From NCBI RefSeq assembly GCF_014650035.1, contig NZ_BMUE01000003.1, forward strand, positions 248,001 through 312,000: 64,000 nucleotides of DNA, in the 5' to 3' direction. Shown here piece after piece: positions 15,360-24,515 of this stretch. How positions within the stretch are numbered: position 1 is the stretch's first letter; the number at the start of each line of letters is the position of its first letter. Below the pieces are notes generated by a model. The model had not been told where the DNA came from. It searched no databases and worked only from the letters and a program-made list of their open reading frames with translations. The position numbers and the translations under genes are program-made. This stretch comes from Streptomyces lucensis JCM 4490 (GTDB lineage: Bacteria > Actinomycetota > Actinomycetes > Streptomycetales > Streptomycetaceae).

Positions 15360-15710
15360 GTGAGTGCACCGCTGTACCAGCTGAAGGCCGAGTTCTTCAA
15401 GACGCTCGGGCACCCTGCCCGTATCCGCGTCCTCGAGCTGCTGAGCGAGCGCGAGCACGCGGTCGCCGAGATGCTGCCCGAGGTGGGGATCGAGCCGGCG
15501 CACCTGTCCCAGCAGCTGGCCGTGCTGCGACGGGCGAACCTCGTGCGTACGCGCAAGGAGGGGTCGAACGTCTACTACTCGCTGACCAGCCCGGAGGTGG
15601 CGGAGCTGCTCCGGGTGGCGCGCGCGATCCTGTCCGGTGTACTGGCGGGGCAGGCGGAACTGCTCGCCGACCTGAAGGCGGCTCAGCCGGAGCGGCGACC
15701 GCCGCCGTAG
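15360..15710 (+). CDS. ArsR family transcriptional regulator
   Basis: Protein of 116 residues with a winged helix-turn-helix: FFKTLGHPARIRVLELLSEREHAVAEML then PAHLSQQLAVLRRANLVRTRKEGSNVYYSL, where the recognition helix is the HLSQQLAVLR segment. No Cys pair typical of metal sensors (ELCVCDL) is seen, so a metal-sensing role is not supported. The GTG start has GAGGAGG upstream. It stands between the SulP/ATPase pair and the STAND operon, both on the same strand, with gaps of 129 and 186 bases. Either could be its target; this is not resolved by sequence. Confidence 0.87.
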   Translation: MSAPLYQLKAEFFKTLGHPARIRVLELLSEREHAVAEMLPEVGIEPAHLSQQLAVLRRANLVRTRKEGSNVYYSLTSPEVAELLRVARAILSGVLAGQAELLADLKAAQPERRPPP

Positions 15711-15830
15711 GGACGGCCGCCGGACTTCGGCCACCGCGTGGGGAAAGCACGGCTTGCCCAGCCGCCTTCCGAGGACGACTTGCGGGCGATCAGGGCTGCC
15801 GCTTCCGGCCGTACTCTTAATCCTGGCCGT

Positions 15831-15848
15831 TGACAGTGTTTTCTGTCA
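15831..15848 (+). promoter_or_regulatory. Dyad at a TTGACA element before the STAND operon
   Basis: TGACAG-TGTTTT-CTGTCA, perfect 6-bp arms, 49 bases before the STAND gene start. The left arm overlaps a consensus -35 hexamer TTGACA (15830-15835). No clear -10 is seen at the right spacing. A repressor site over the promoter is a fair reading, unproven. Confidence 0.4.
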
Positions 15849-15896
15849 CCGTGGGGACGAGGGTGGTCCTCCGGGGCTCCCGGCGAGGGGGAGCTG

Positions 15897-18800
15897 ATGG
15901 ACGACGTCCGCGGCCGGGACGGCGAACTGGCGGAACTCCAAGCGTTCGCACGCTCCCACGAGTCCTACCGCTGGCTTATCGGGCCGCCCGGGTCGGGCAA
16001 GACCGCTCTGGCCGAGCGGCTCGCCGCTCACCCGCCGGGGGACGTCGACATCGTCTCCTTTTTCGCGTCGGGCGTCTCCGGCGGACAGACAAGGCGGTTT
16101 CGACAGGAAGTCCACGACCGGCTCGCGGCGATATTGGGCGAGGCGGCTCCGCCGCTCTCCGGACCGAGCACGCTCGACGGCCTCTGGGCCCGAGCCTGCG
16201 CGCGGGCCGAGGCGAGCGGCCGACACCTGCTGCTGCTCGTGGACGGCCTCGACGAGGACCATGAGTCGCCCCCGATCGCGGCCCTGCTGCCCGCCGCGAC
16301 GGGCTCCCACGGTCACGTTCTGGTCCTCAGCCGCGTCCTGCCCCGGATTCCGGAGGCCGTACCCCGGTCGCACCCGCTGCGGGACGAGCGACGCTGCCCT
16401 CGCGTCCGGTTGTCCGCGAGCCCCCTCGCCACCGTGCTGGCGGACCGTGATGCCCGTACGCTGCTGGGGGCTCTCGCCGTCGGCGGCCCCCTGACCGCGG
16501 ACGACCTCGAAGCGGTCCTCGCCGCGCGAGGCGGCGGCATGGACGCGCACGAGGCGCGGGCCGTGCTGCGAACGGTCCCTTCCGGCCTACTGGCGTCGCG
16601 TGGCGACCCGGACTCGTCACAGGAGCGGTTCGACCTCGCCGACGACGCACTGCGCCGGGAGACCGTCGCCGCGATCGGTCACGCCGAGACCGAGCGGCAT
16701 CGCGGCGCTCTGCGCGCCTGGGCCGAACAGTTCGCCCGTCGGGCCTGGCCGGACGACACCCCGGCGTATCTCCTGGACCATTACCCCGCGGTGCTCGTCG
16801 CGGCCGCGGACATCGCCGCGCTCGCCGCCCTCCCCTCCCCCGAGCGGATCGCGCTGTGGCAACGCCGGGCCGGTCACCCCGCCCCCGCCTGGCAGGAAAT
16901 CACCGATGTCCTGAACGTCCTGGCCACGACGGAGGCGGACAGCCTGGGCGAGGCGTGCGTCCTGGCCATGCGCCGCTATCGGCTGACCGAACGTCCGGGG
17001 CATGTGAGCTTCGGCTTCCCGCCGGCTCTCCCGGTGGCCTGGGCCGAGCAGGGGGAGTGGTCCTGGGCCGAGTGCCTGGCATCGGTCATCTGGCACTCCG
17101 TCCGGGCGTACACGGGCATGGCCGAGGTGGCCGCACGCCGGGGGGACACCGAGCGCGCCCACCGCTACGTCGCTCGGGCCCGGGCCATCGCCCTCGACGA
17201 TCCGGCCGGCGGAGTCTGGAACGCTCCTTCACTGGCCGCCCTGGCCCGCACCGCGCACGCTTGCGGTGCACGGACGACGGCCTTGGAACTGCTCCGGGAG
17301 GCGGAGCACATCGCCTGTGTCGCACCGCCCAGCCCCGGGACGGATCTCATGGCCGTGGCCCTGACCGCAGTGGCCGAGGCCCACCTGGAGACCGGCGACC
17401 GCGCCGACGCCATGCGGATTCTCGGGACCGCCGAGGGCCTCGCCGACAGCGCCGGCGGGCGAGGCGACGACACCCTCGTCGGCATCGCCGCCCGCTCGGC
17501 CCGGGTGCGCGGGGCGCAGGGGTGCGTTCTCGCCTTTCCCCGGCCCCAGGGTGCAGGTGCGCAGATCCGTGTGTACGCCGAGTTCGCCCGGGGGGTCGCC
17601 CACAAGGAGGGGACCAAGGCCGGTGCCGCGCTGCTGCGGGTCGCGGAGCAGATGCTGGCCAGGCTGCCCGCTCCCGTACCGGACGCGACGGACGCCGCCG
17701 TGCTGCGAGCGGTCCGGGAACGGTTCTCCGCCGTGCTTGCCCTCGCCGAGGCCGCGGCGCGCGTGCCCGATCGGGACCTCTGCCTACGTCTGGTGGAAGA
17801 GGCGGCCGGGCAGGGCCGGCAGGGGGCCGCCCGCGTGGCGCATCTGTACCAGCTGCTCGACCGCCCCGCTCAGGCCTGGCATCTGCTCGACGGCCTCGTG
17901 GACCCGGAGGCGCGGCTGGCCGCGCTGATACGTTGCGCCGAGGCGGCACACGAGGGCGGCAACTCCGATGCCGCGTCGGTGTATCTGGAACACGCCGTGC
18001 GGGCGGCCGCCTCGATCGACCGTCCGCGCCATCATTCGGACAGCCGGGTCGATCTCGCCGTGGCCCTGGCCCGATGCGGGAGTCCGGGCCGCGCCGAACG
18101 GATCCTGCGGGACCTCGGCGCACCCGGCGCGGGCCATTTCTGGGAGACCCTGGCAGTGGCCGAGGCCGTGGCCCACCACGGCCGGTTCGACCAGGCGGGA
18201 CCCCTGTTCGCGCTGGCCAACTCGAACGGCGACGCCGATGCGGTGCACCGCATCGCGGCGATCCTGGGGCGGGGTGCCGGACGCGCCGGAGACCACGCCC
18301 TCGCCCGGGAGTTCGCCTCGCACGCCGGAGGGAGAAGCTACGTCTTCGCCCTCGAACAGGCCACGATCGGAGCCGCCGAGGCGGGCCATTTCGCCCTGGC
18401 CGAGCGGTTGCTGACCGTGGCCCGGTCCGTGTCCAAGACCTCGGTCTCCAGGTCCCGGAGGGGCCTGGAGCAGGACCCCGCCGCCGTTGCGGCGTCGGCG
18501 GCCCTGCGCAGCGGGGAACCGGAGTGGGCCGGGAGGTTCGCCGACCGGATCCGGATGCCCGACATGTTCAGCGACCAGTCGGGACCGGCGGTGAAGCGCG
18601 CGGTCGGGGGAGATCTCGGCGGCGCCGAGTACGAGGCGCTGGCGGTGACGGAGCCGAACAGGGCGCAGGCATTGCTCAGAGTCGCGGAGATCGCGGCCGC
18701 CCTGGGGAGGGACGACCATGTCGACCGCCTCCTGGATCTGGCCCGGCGGGCCGCCGAGGGATGGACGGACGCTACGAAGGGCGTACGGGCGCAGCAAGGG

Positions 18801-19214
18801 GCGGCCGTGGCGGAGGTGGCCGCGCGCATAGGCCGTCCGGACCGCGCCGACGCGATGCTTCATCTCGCGGACGATGCGCTCCGAAACCCGCGGATCCCGG
18901 TGCTCGCCGCCCGTGCCGAGGCACTGGCCCGCGACGGCGGCCAGGACGCGGCCGCCGCTCTGCTGGAGGAAGCCTTCGGCAGCCTCGGTTCGCGGAGCCT
19001 GGCCAACAAGGAGCGCGAGGTGCGGGCGCTGGTGCTCGCGGCCGTGGCCGTCGATCCCGCGCTGTGCCGCCGCCACATCATGCGCCTGCTGGCGACGCGG
19101 ACGAGAACCCCGGAATGGCTCGCGGCCGTGGTGTTCTCCCGGCCCGAGCTCGCTCCGCTGGCGGTCGCCCTGCTCGATGGCGACGTGGCGTCCCACGGTG
19201 CCGTCGCGCAGTGA
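15897..19214 (+). CDS. STAND-type NTPase with alpha-solenoid repeats
   Basis: Protein of 1105 residues. The N-terminus goes straight into a P-loop NTPase: GRDGELAEL entry, Walker A GPPGSGKT at 29-36, Walker B LLLLVDGLDED with Asp116 and Asp119-Glu120, then a sensor VLVLSR. A winged-helix-like region follows (about 190-290, LLGALAVGGPLTADDLEAVL). The remaining 700 residues are Ala-rich helical pairs of TPR/solenoid type. This is the build of STAND proteins, which sense a ligand through repeats and oligomerise on ATP. No recognisable effector domain (nuclease, TIR, protease) is fused. The ATG has GGGGGAGCTG before it. It heads a three-gene unit; a partner effector may be encoded by the next genes. 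Function unknown. Confidence 0.75.
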   Translation: MDDVRGRDGELAELQAFARSHESYRWLIGPPGSGKTALAERLAAHPPGDVDIVSFFASGVSGGQTRRFRQEVHDRLAAILGEAAPPLSGPSTLDGLWARACARAEASGRHLLLLVDGLDEDHESPPIAALLPAATGSHGHVLVLSRVLPRIPEAVPRSHPLRDERRCPRVRLSASPLATVLADRDARTLLGALAVGGPLTADDLEAVLAARGGGMDAHEARAVLRTVPSGLLASRGDPDSSQERFDLADDALRRETVAAIGHAETERHRGALRAWAEQFARRAWPDDTPAYLLDHYPAVLVAAADIAALAALPSPERIALWQRRAGHPAPAWQEITDVLNVLATTEADSLGEACVLAMRRYRLTERPGHVSFGFPPALPVAWAEQGEWSWAECLASVIWHSVRAYTGMAEVAARRGDTERAHRYVARARAIALDDPAGGVWNAPSLAALARTAHACGARTTALELLREAEHIACVAPPSPGTDLMAVALTAVAEAHLETGDRADAMRILGTAEGLADSAGGRGDDTLVGIAARSARVRGAQGCVLAFPRPQGAGAQIRVYAEFARGVAHKEGTKAGAALLRVAEQMLARLPAPVPDATDAAVLRAVRERFSAVLALAEAAARVPDRDLCLRLVEEAAGQGRQGAARVAHLYQLLDRPAQAWHLLDGLVDPEARLAALIRCAEAAHEGGNSDAASVYLEHAVRAAASIDRPRHHSDSRVDLAVALARCGSPGRAERILRDLGAPGAGHFWETLAVAEAVAHHGRFDQAGPLFALANSNGDADAVHRIAAILGRGAGRAGDHALAREFASHAGGRSYVFALEQATIGAAEAGHFALAERLLTVARSVSKTSVSRSRRGLEQDPAAVAASAALRSGEPEWAGRFADRIRMPDMFSDQSGPAVKRAVGGDLGGAEYEALAVTEPNRAQALLRVAEIAAALGRDDHVDRLLDLARRAAEGWTDATKGVRAQQGAAVAEVAARIGRPDRADAMLHLADDALRNPRIPVLAARAEALARDGGQDAAAALLEEAFGSLGSRSLANKEREVRALVLAAVAVDPALCRRHIMRLLATRTRTPEWLAAVVFSRPELAPLAVALLDGDVASHGAVAQ

Positions 19215-19234
19215 GGGGAGGGCGAGGCGGGGGA

Positions 19235-19261
19235 CAACTTACAGTAGGCGCCGATAAGTTG
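19235..19261. repeat. Dyad in the STAND operon intergenic region
   Basis: CAACTTA-N13-TAAGTTG, perfect 7-bp arms, 20 bases after the first STAND gene and 46 bases before the accessory gene. AT-rich arms in GC-rich DNA suggest an operator or an RNA hairpin that sets relative expression. Confidence 0.4.
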
Positions 19262-19307
19262 AGTGGCCGCGGGAGCGGGATCCGATTCCGGATGGCGAGG
19301 GAGCGTC

Positions 19308-19784
19308 GTGTTCGAAGAGGTGGCCGCCCTGGCCATGACCGGGGCGACAACGGTGGTGGCTGCCATGGCCACCGACGGCTGGTCGACGGCGCGCGCACGG
19401 ATGGCCGGACTGTTCCGCCGTGCCGATGACATCCAACGAGCCGCCATCGAAGGGCAGTTGGACGGACACGCCGCATTGGTGGCGAGCTCCGACAACGCGG
19501 AGGCGGTCCGTCAGGACCTGGTTCCGGTCTGGCGGCTCCAGCTCGCGGCCCTGCTGCGGCAGCATCCCGATGCGGCGGAGGAACTTCAGCTGCTGGTGCG
19601 CGAGATCCAGGAGCGACTGCCGTCGGCGCAACAGGTCTGGCAGCAGCGACAGACGAACATCGCCCGTGACCACGGGCAGGTGTTCGCCTCGCTCGGCGGC
19701 GATGTGATCGTCCATCACGGGCCGGCGCAGCCGCCGCCCGCACCGTCGGTCGTCGTGGGCGACGAGCCCGAGGCCACCGAATGA
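19308..19784 (+). CDS. Small accessory protein of the STAND/TPR operon
   Basis: Protein of 158 residues. The N-terminus VFEEVAALAMTGATTVVAAMATDGW holds one short hydrophobic segment (about 5-22), then an amphipathic helical region to about 105 and a Gly-rich, beta-like stretch HGQVFASLGGDVIVHHG followed by a Pro-rich tail. This architecture is one I recognise from streptomycete loci next to TPR or STAND proteins, without a known function. The GTG at 19308 has GAGGGAG five bases upstream; an earlier in-frame start at 19263 lacks a site. Its stop overlaps the next gene (ATGA). It may tether the STAND protein to the membrane or act as effector-associated adaptor; both are inference. Confidence 0.72.
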   Translation: MFEEVAALAMTGATTVVAAMATDGWSTARARMAGLFRRADDIQRAAIEGQLDGHAALVASSDNAEAVRQDLVPVWRLQLAALLRQHPDAAEELQLLVREIQERLPSAQQVWQQRQTNIARDHGQVFASLGGDVIVHHGPAQPPPAPSVVVGDEPEATE

Positions 19785-22700
19785 CCCAGGTGCCGTCCGG
19801 GGAATCGGCCGGTGTCCAGCAGGTCGTGCACGTCGAGAACGGCTTCGGCTACGGGTGCATCGGCGCGGACATCCACGTCTTCGGCGACGGCAGGCCGGTG
19901 TACCTGCTGTTCGGCCACCGTCGGCGGACGGGCCTGGAGTCGCCGTGGCTGCGGGCCCAGCCCAGCCGGATGCTCGACGCACGCGCGGAGATCGTCGACT
20001 TCACGGGCCGCGCCGCCGAGTTGGAGGAGCTGGTCACGTGGCGGGACACCGGGCCGCGTCTCTCGGTGCGGTGGCTGCACGGGAAGGGCGGCCAGGGAAA
20101 GACGCGCCTGGCGAACCTGCTGGCCGCCGCGTCCCTGGGCACGGGTTGGAAGGTGGTCGACGCGACGCACGGCACCGACGCCCACCCGCCGGCAGAAGCC
20201 GGCGAGGACCTGCGTCCCGACGGGCACACCGGCATCCTGCTGCTGGTCGACTATGCGGACCGCTGGCCCCTGGCGGACCTGAGCTGGCTGCTCCACAACC
20301 GCATCCTGCGCCACTCCGTCCCGGCGAGGGTCCTGCTGATCGGACGGTCGGCGACCGGATGGCCGGCACTGCGGGGAAAGCTCGGCCAGTTCCGGGAGCT
20401 CATCGACACGTCCGATCAGTTCCTGCCGCCGCTGCCCGACGATGGCAGCGCGCGCCAGCGCATGTTCACCACGGCGTGCGAGTGCTTCGCCCGGCACTAC
20501 CCGCAGATCGACGCACCCCGGGCGATCACGTCTCCGGATGCCCTGGACGATCCGGACTTCGGGGTGACGCTGGTGGTGCACATGGCCGCCCTGGTGGCGG
20601 TGGACGCGGCGGCCCACGGCCGCCGTGCCCCCGCCGACATGGTCGGCCGGACGGTCTACCTGCTGGACCGGGAGCACGAGAACTGGCGCCAGTTGTACGA
20701 GAACGGCCGGCACGGCCTCGACTTCCGGACCCCCGACAAGGACATGGCGCGCGCGGTGTTCGCCGCCACCTTGATCGGACCCGCTGACCGGCGGACCGCC
20801 AGGCGCGTCATCGAACGGCTGATGCCGCACGCACCCGCCGAGCGGATCCTCCTGGACCACGGCGTCTGCTACCCGCCCGGCGACCCCGCACGCGTCGACT
20901 CCTTCGAACCGCTGCTGCCCGATCGCCTGGCAGAGGACTTCGTCGCTCTCATGCTGCCCGGCAGCCCGATCACCGGGTACCCGTCGGACGACTGGGCGGC
21001 TTCCGTTCCCGCCGCGGTCCTGCGCCGCGGGGACGACGGCGCGGTGCCGGCCTGGACGCCGCGGACCGTCGCCCACCTCGCGGCGGCGGCGGACCGCTGG
21101 CCGCACGTCGGGGAGGGGTACCTGTACCCGGTGGTGAAGGCCGATCCCCGGATCGCGCTGGACGCGGGCTCGGCCGCGCTCGGCGCCCTGGCCAGGATCG
21201 CGGACGGCGAGGTGCTGGACGGCAGCCTGCTCGGGGTCCTCGAATCGATCGACACGGTCCTGCCCGCCAGCCGGCACATCGACCTCGACGCGGGCATCGC
21301 CGCGGTGGCCGAGCGCCTCACCGACCGCCGCCTGGCGGACACCGAATCCGCCGTCGACCGGGCGATCCTGCACAGCCATCTCTCCGCGCGCTACGCCCAT
21401 GCCGGTCTGGCCGACAAAGCGGTGGCCTCTGCGGAGCGTGCCACCACTATGTTCCGCTCGCTGGCAGCGGCCGATCCTCGGGCCCACCGGGCAGGCCTGG
21501 CAGGAGCTTTGGTCAACCTCAGCGCCTACCTGCCCGGCGTGGGCAGGAAGGCCGAGGAATTGGTGGTGGCGGAAGAGGCCGCGGCGATCTGGCGGGAACT
21601 GATGGCGGCCGACCCGGAGAGCGACCCCAGCGGTCTCTCCGGAGCCTTGATCAATCTGGGCTCCGCCCTTCTTCGGCACCGACGGCCACAAGAGGCTCTG
21701 CAGGTCACGATGGAGGCGGCGGCCATCCTGCTCCAGGGCGACGATGCCACGCGACAGCGTTACGTCGTCCCGGTCGCCACCGCGGCGGACAATCTCGGGA
21801 TGATCTTCTCCGCCCTGGAGCGGCCGGAGGACGCGCTGGCGGCGGCCGACAGTGCCATCGAGCTTCTCCAGCTGGTCGCGGAGCGGAATCTCTCCGCCTA
21901 CCTGCCCGATCTCGCCCGGGCGCTGCGCCACCGGGCGATGTGGTTGCGGGAACTCGGACTGCCGCAGGAGGCGGCCCTGACCCTGGAGGAGGTCGTCACC
22001 ACCTCAAGACGACTGGTCACTGCCAACTCCGGTGCCCATGAACCCGGCCTCGCCGCGGCCCTGGACAATCTCGGCAGCTACCAGGTCGACGCCGGATGGC
22101 TGGACGAGGCGGTGCCGACGCTTGAGGAGGCCGTGGCGCTCTTCCGCAGGCTGGCCGCGATGAACCCCGACGCCCACGAGCCCGACCTCGCCAAGTCGTT
22201 GAACAACCTGAGTGCCGTCTTCGCCCGCCTGGGACGTCTGGACGAGGCGTCGCAGGTGATACGGGAAGCGGTCGACGTGGGCCGCCGACTGGCCGATGTG
22301 GACCCCGCCGCCCACCTGCCCGACTTCGCGCTGACCCTGGACAACCTGTGCGCCCTGCTGGGGGGCACGCGGCGCCCCGAGGTGCTGGCCGCCCTGCGGG
22401 AGGCGATCGAAGTGCGCAGGCGACTGGCCGAAGCCGACCCGGACGTCCAACTCGACAGTCTCATCGCCTTGTTGGAGGAGTTAGCCACCCGGCTCCGGGC
22501 CGCTGGGCGCTTGCGGGAGACGCTGGTGCCCCTGCGCGAGATGGTCGAGATCCACCGGCGCCTGGCCGGAATCGGCTCCGAGGCCCACCTGGCGGCCCTC
22601 GCCAGGAGTCTGGTCAACCTGAGCAGTCTGCTGGCCGAGGCCGAGGAGGACGGGGCGCTGCCGGCCGCGCGCGAGGCGCTGGCCGTCTATTGGCGCCTGG

Positions 22701-23143
22701 TCGCAGCGGATCCCGCGGCCCATCTGCCGCATCTCGCCGTGTCCGTGAACAGGCTCAACAGCCTGCTGGTCAAGTGTGAGCGGTACGACGAGGCACTCAC
22801 CGCGGCCGACGAGGTCGTCGGGAACCTGCGCCGCCTCTCTCCGGCCGACCCGGCTGTCTACCGCCCCTTCATCGCCAAGGCGCTGTGGGGAGCGGGCCGA
22901 CTGAGGGCCGCCCGGGGCAGCGGGCTGCCGCAGGCCGAGGCCGCGCTGGAGGAAGCGGTCGCCCTGTTCGTGCAGTTGGCCGCGTACGCGCCGCACGAGT
23001 ACGCGGACGACCTGAGAGGCACACTGATCACTTACGCCGCCGTGCTCGACAAGCTCGGCTCCCCTGCCAGGGCTGATCGCATCAGGATGGTGACCCAGAC
23101 AGAAGCCACCATGGATGCCGTATACGAAGTACTGGGGATGTGA
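19781..23143 (+). CDS. STAND-type NTPase with C-terminal TPR repeats
   Basis: Protein of 1120 residues. Residues 12-45 form a Gly/Val-rich beta-like stretch (GFGYGCIGADIHVFGDGRP) resembling the tail of the preceding small protein. The NTPase follows: entry FTGRAAELEELV (74-85), Walker A GKGGQGKT (101-108), Walker B GILLLVDYADRW (Asp157), sensor RVLLIGRSATGWP. From about 535 to 1110 there are about ten TPR units of some 48 residues with the recurring pattern ADPxAHxPDLAxxLxNLSxxLxxxGRxxEA. Such proteins sense ligands and scaffold effectors. The ATG overlaps the small gene's stop, so the pair is coupled. No catalytic effector domain is visible. Role in defence, signalling or development cannot be decided from sequence. 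Confidence 0.77.
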   Translation: MTQVPSGESAGVQQVVHVENGFGYGCIGADIHVFGDGRPVYLLFGHRRRTGLESPWLRAQPSRMLDARAEIVDFTGRAAELEELVTWRDTGPRLSVRWLHGKGGQGKTRLANLLAAASLGTGWKVVDATHGTDAHPPAEAGEDLRPDGHTGILLLVDYADRWPLADLSWLLHNRILRHSVPARVLLIGRSATGWPALRGKLGQFRELIDTSDQFLPPLPDDGSARQRMFTTACECFARHYPQIDAPRAITSPDALDDPDFGVTLVVHMAALVAVDAAAHGRRAPADMVGRTVYLLDREHENWRQLYENGRHGLDFRTPDKDMARAVFAATLIGPADRRTARRVIERLMPHAPAERILLDHGVCYPPGDPARVDSFEPLLPDRLAEDFVALMLPGSPITGYPSDDWAASVPAAVLRRGDDGAVPAWTPRTVAHLAAAADRWPHVGEGYLYPVVKADPRIALDAGSAALGALARIADGEVLDGSLLGVLESIDTVLPASRHIDLDAGIAAVAERLTDRRLADTESAVDRAILHSHLSARYAHAGLADKAVASAERATTMFRSLAAADPRAHRAGLAGALVNLSAYLPGVGRKAEELVVAEEAAAIWRELMAADPESDPSGLSGALINLGSALLRHRRPQEALQVTMEAAAILLQGDDATRQRYVVPVATAADNLGMIFSALERPEDALAAADSAIELLQLVAERNLSAYLPDLARALRHRAMWLRELGLPQEAALTLEEVVTTSRRLVTANSGAHEPGLAAALDNLGSYQVDAGWLDEAVPTLEEAVALFRRLAAMNPDAHEPDLAKSLNNLSAVFARLGRLDEASQVIREAVDVGRRLADVDPAAHLPDFALTLDNLCALLGGTRRPEVLAALREAIEVRRRLAEADPDVQLDSLIALLEELATRLRAAGRLRETLVPLREMVEIHRRLAGIGSEAHLAALARSLVNLSSLLAEAEEDGALPAAREALAVYWRLVAADPAAHLPHLAVSVNRLNSLLVKCERYDEALTAADEVVGNLRRLSPADPAVYRPFIAKALWGAGRLRAARGSGLPQAEAALEEAVALFVQLAAYAPHEYADDLRGTLITYAAVLDKLGSPARADRIRMVTQTEATMDAVYEVLGM

Positions 23144-23607
23144 GAGTGCGGTACGCGATCTTCCATCCGGCTTGTCATCGCTCGATGGTGTGATGTTGGG
23201 CCACGTCGCCGGTCAGACGTCCGGCGTTCGCTTGGGTTGTGGCATGAGCATGAACAAGCCGTACCCGAGTGATCTCACCGACGGGCAGTGGGCCCCGTGA
23301 TCGCGGCGTGGAAGGCTCGAAGCCCTCGGAAAGTGTCCACGGAATCGCGGAACCTACACGGCAGGCGCGCGAAACAGCCGGCCGGGGCGGGCAGGGCCGG
23401 CCGGCCCTTGTGCACCAAGGGCACCGTCGCCTCGCGGCACCGCACCCTCCCGCACACGGCGGCGTCTTCGGGAACCCCGCCCCGGGGGATCACATCTGAC
23501 AGGGCGGCATGCCACCGCCGACGGGTCGGTCCGGTGTCGCCCGGCCCGGTTGAGCGCCTCCGGAGTGTCCGTCGTGGTGGCTTCCTCGGAGATTGGAGAC
23601 ACCCCCC
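23144..23607. other. Region between the STAND operon and the trypsin gene
   Basis: Non-coding stretch of about 460 bases. It holds a short dyad CATCG-CT-CGATG (23176-23187) soon after the STAND operon and the transposase remnant at 23244-23300. From 23301 to the protease ribosome site I see no convincing gene, only short GC-rich inverted segments. Confidence 0.5.
23244..23300 (+). pseudogene. Remnant of an IS5-type transposase N-terminus
   Basis: The frame from ATG 23244 reads MSMNKPYPSDLTDGQWAP and stops. The YPSDLTDxQWA pattern is the usual N-terminus of IS5-type transposases of actinobacteria, which continue with a LIEPLLP-like segment; here it is cut by a stop after 18 codons and the rest is not found in any frame nearby. 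It marks an old insertion or deletion next to the STAND operon. Terminal inverted repeats were not identified. Confidence 0.6.
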
Positions 23608-24501
23608 ATGCGTCTTTCCGGCGCCCACAGAACCCCTGCCCGGCGGACCGTGTCCGCCGTCATCGCCGCCGGCGCGGTGCTCGGACTCGCCGGCACGTCC
23701 GTCGGGACGGCCTCCGCGGTGGCACCCGCGCACCCCGCCCGCCCGGACAGCCCCGTAATCGGCGGCACCGAGAAGCCCGTGGGCTCGTACCCGTTCATGG
23801 CGGCGCTGCTGGCCAAGGGCCGGGGCAACCCGCACGACCGGCAGTTCTGCGGCGGCAGCCTGCTGGACCCGTACGTCGTCATGACGGCCGCGCACTGCGT
23901 CGTCGACACCCGGCCCAAGCAGCTCGAAACGGTCGTCGGCCGCACCGTGCTGTCCAAGAGGAACCAGGGCCACCTGCGCAACGTGACCGACATCGTCGTG
24001 CACCCCCGCTACGCCCGGGGCCAGGAGGCGTACGACATCGCGTTCCTGATGCTGGACAAGCCCGTCACCGGTACCGCACCGGTCAACCTGCCGACGGCGG
24101 GCACGGACGCGCTCATCCGCCCGGGTTCCAAGGCCACGGTCATCGGCTGGGGCAACACCGACACCGAGGTGCCGGACTACCCGGACCGGCTGCGGGCGGT
24201 GGACGTCCCCGTCGTGTCGCACATCGAGTGCAAGGCCTCCTACCCGGGCTACGACAAGAAGGTCAACGTCTGCGCGGGCGTCGAGGGCAGGGACTCCTGC
24301 CAGGGCGACAGCGGCGGCCCGATGTTCCGCAAGCTGCCGGGCCGCCGCGGGGTCTACCAGACGGGCATCGTCTCGTACGGCGACGGCTGTGCGGCGCAGG
24401 GGGCCCCGGGCGTGTACACGTACACGGGTTCGGCCAAGCTGTGGGACACGCTGTCCGAGTCCGCCGCGGGGCGGAAGGTGAAGCGGCTGCTCGGCCGCTG
24501 A
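23608..24501 (+). CDS. Secreted trypsin-like serine protease (S1)
   Basis: Protein of 297 residues. A signal peptide (basic start, hydrophobic core at about 14-30, Ala-rich cleavage region about 36-40) is followed by a short propeptide; the mature chain should begin at VIGGTE (residue 50), the usual activation site. The catalytic triad is His96 (TAAHC), Asp143 (YDIAFL) and Ser235 (CQGDSGGP). Asp229, six residues before the Ser, is the S1-pocket residue of trypsins, predicting cleavage after Arg/Lys. Cys pairs match the fold. The ATG at 23608 has GGAGAC upstream. It is monocistronic, with a hairpin at 24516-24549 downstream. Confidence 0.92.
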   Translation: MRLSGAHRTPARRTVSAVIAAGAVLGLAGTSVGTASAVAPAHPARPDSPVIGGTEKPVGSYPFMAALLAKGRGNPHDRQFCGGSLLDPYVVMTAAHCVVDTRPKQLETVVGRTVLSKRNQGHLRNVTDIVVHPRYARGQEAYDIAFLMLDKPVTGTAPVNLPTAGTDALIRPGSKATVIGWGNTDTEVPDYPDRLRAVDVPVVSHIECKASYPGYDKKVNVCAGVEGRDSCQGDSGGPMFRKLPGRRGVYQTGIVSYGDGCAAQGAPGVYTYTGSAKLWDTLSESAAGRKVKRLLGR

Positions 24502-24515
24502 TCCGGTGACGTGGT

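Noticed and set aside
23404..23419. CCTTG-TGCAC-CAAGG as a terminator or operator
   Set aside because: Only five pairs, isolated from any gene end or start by more than 100 bases; chance level.
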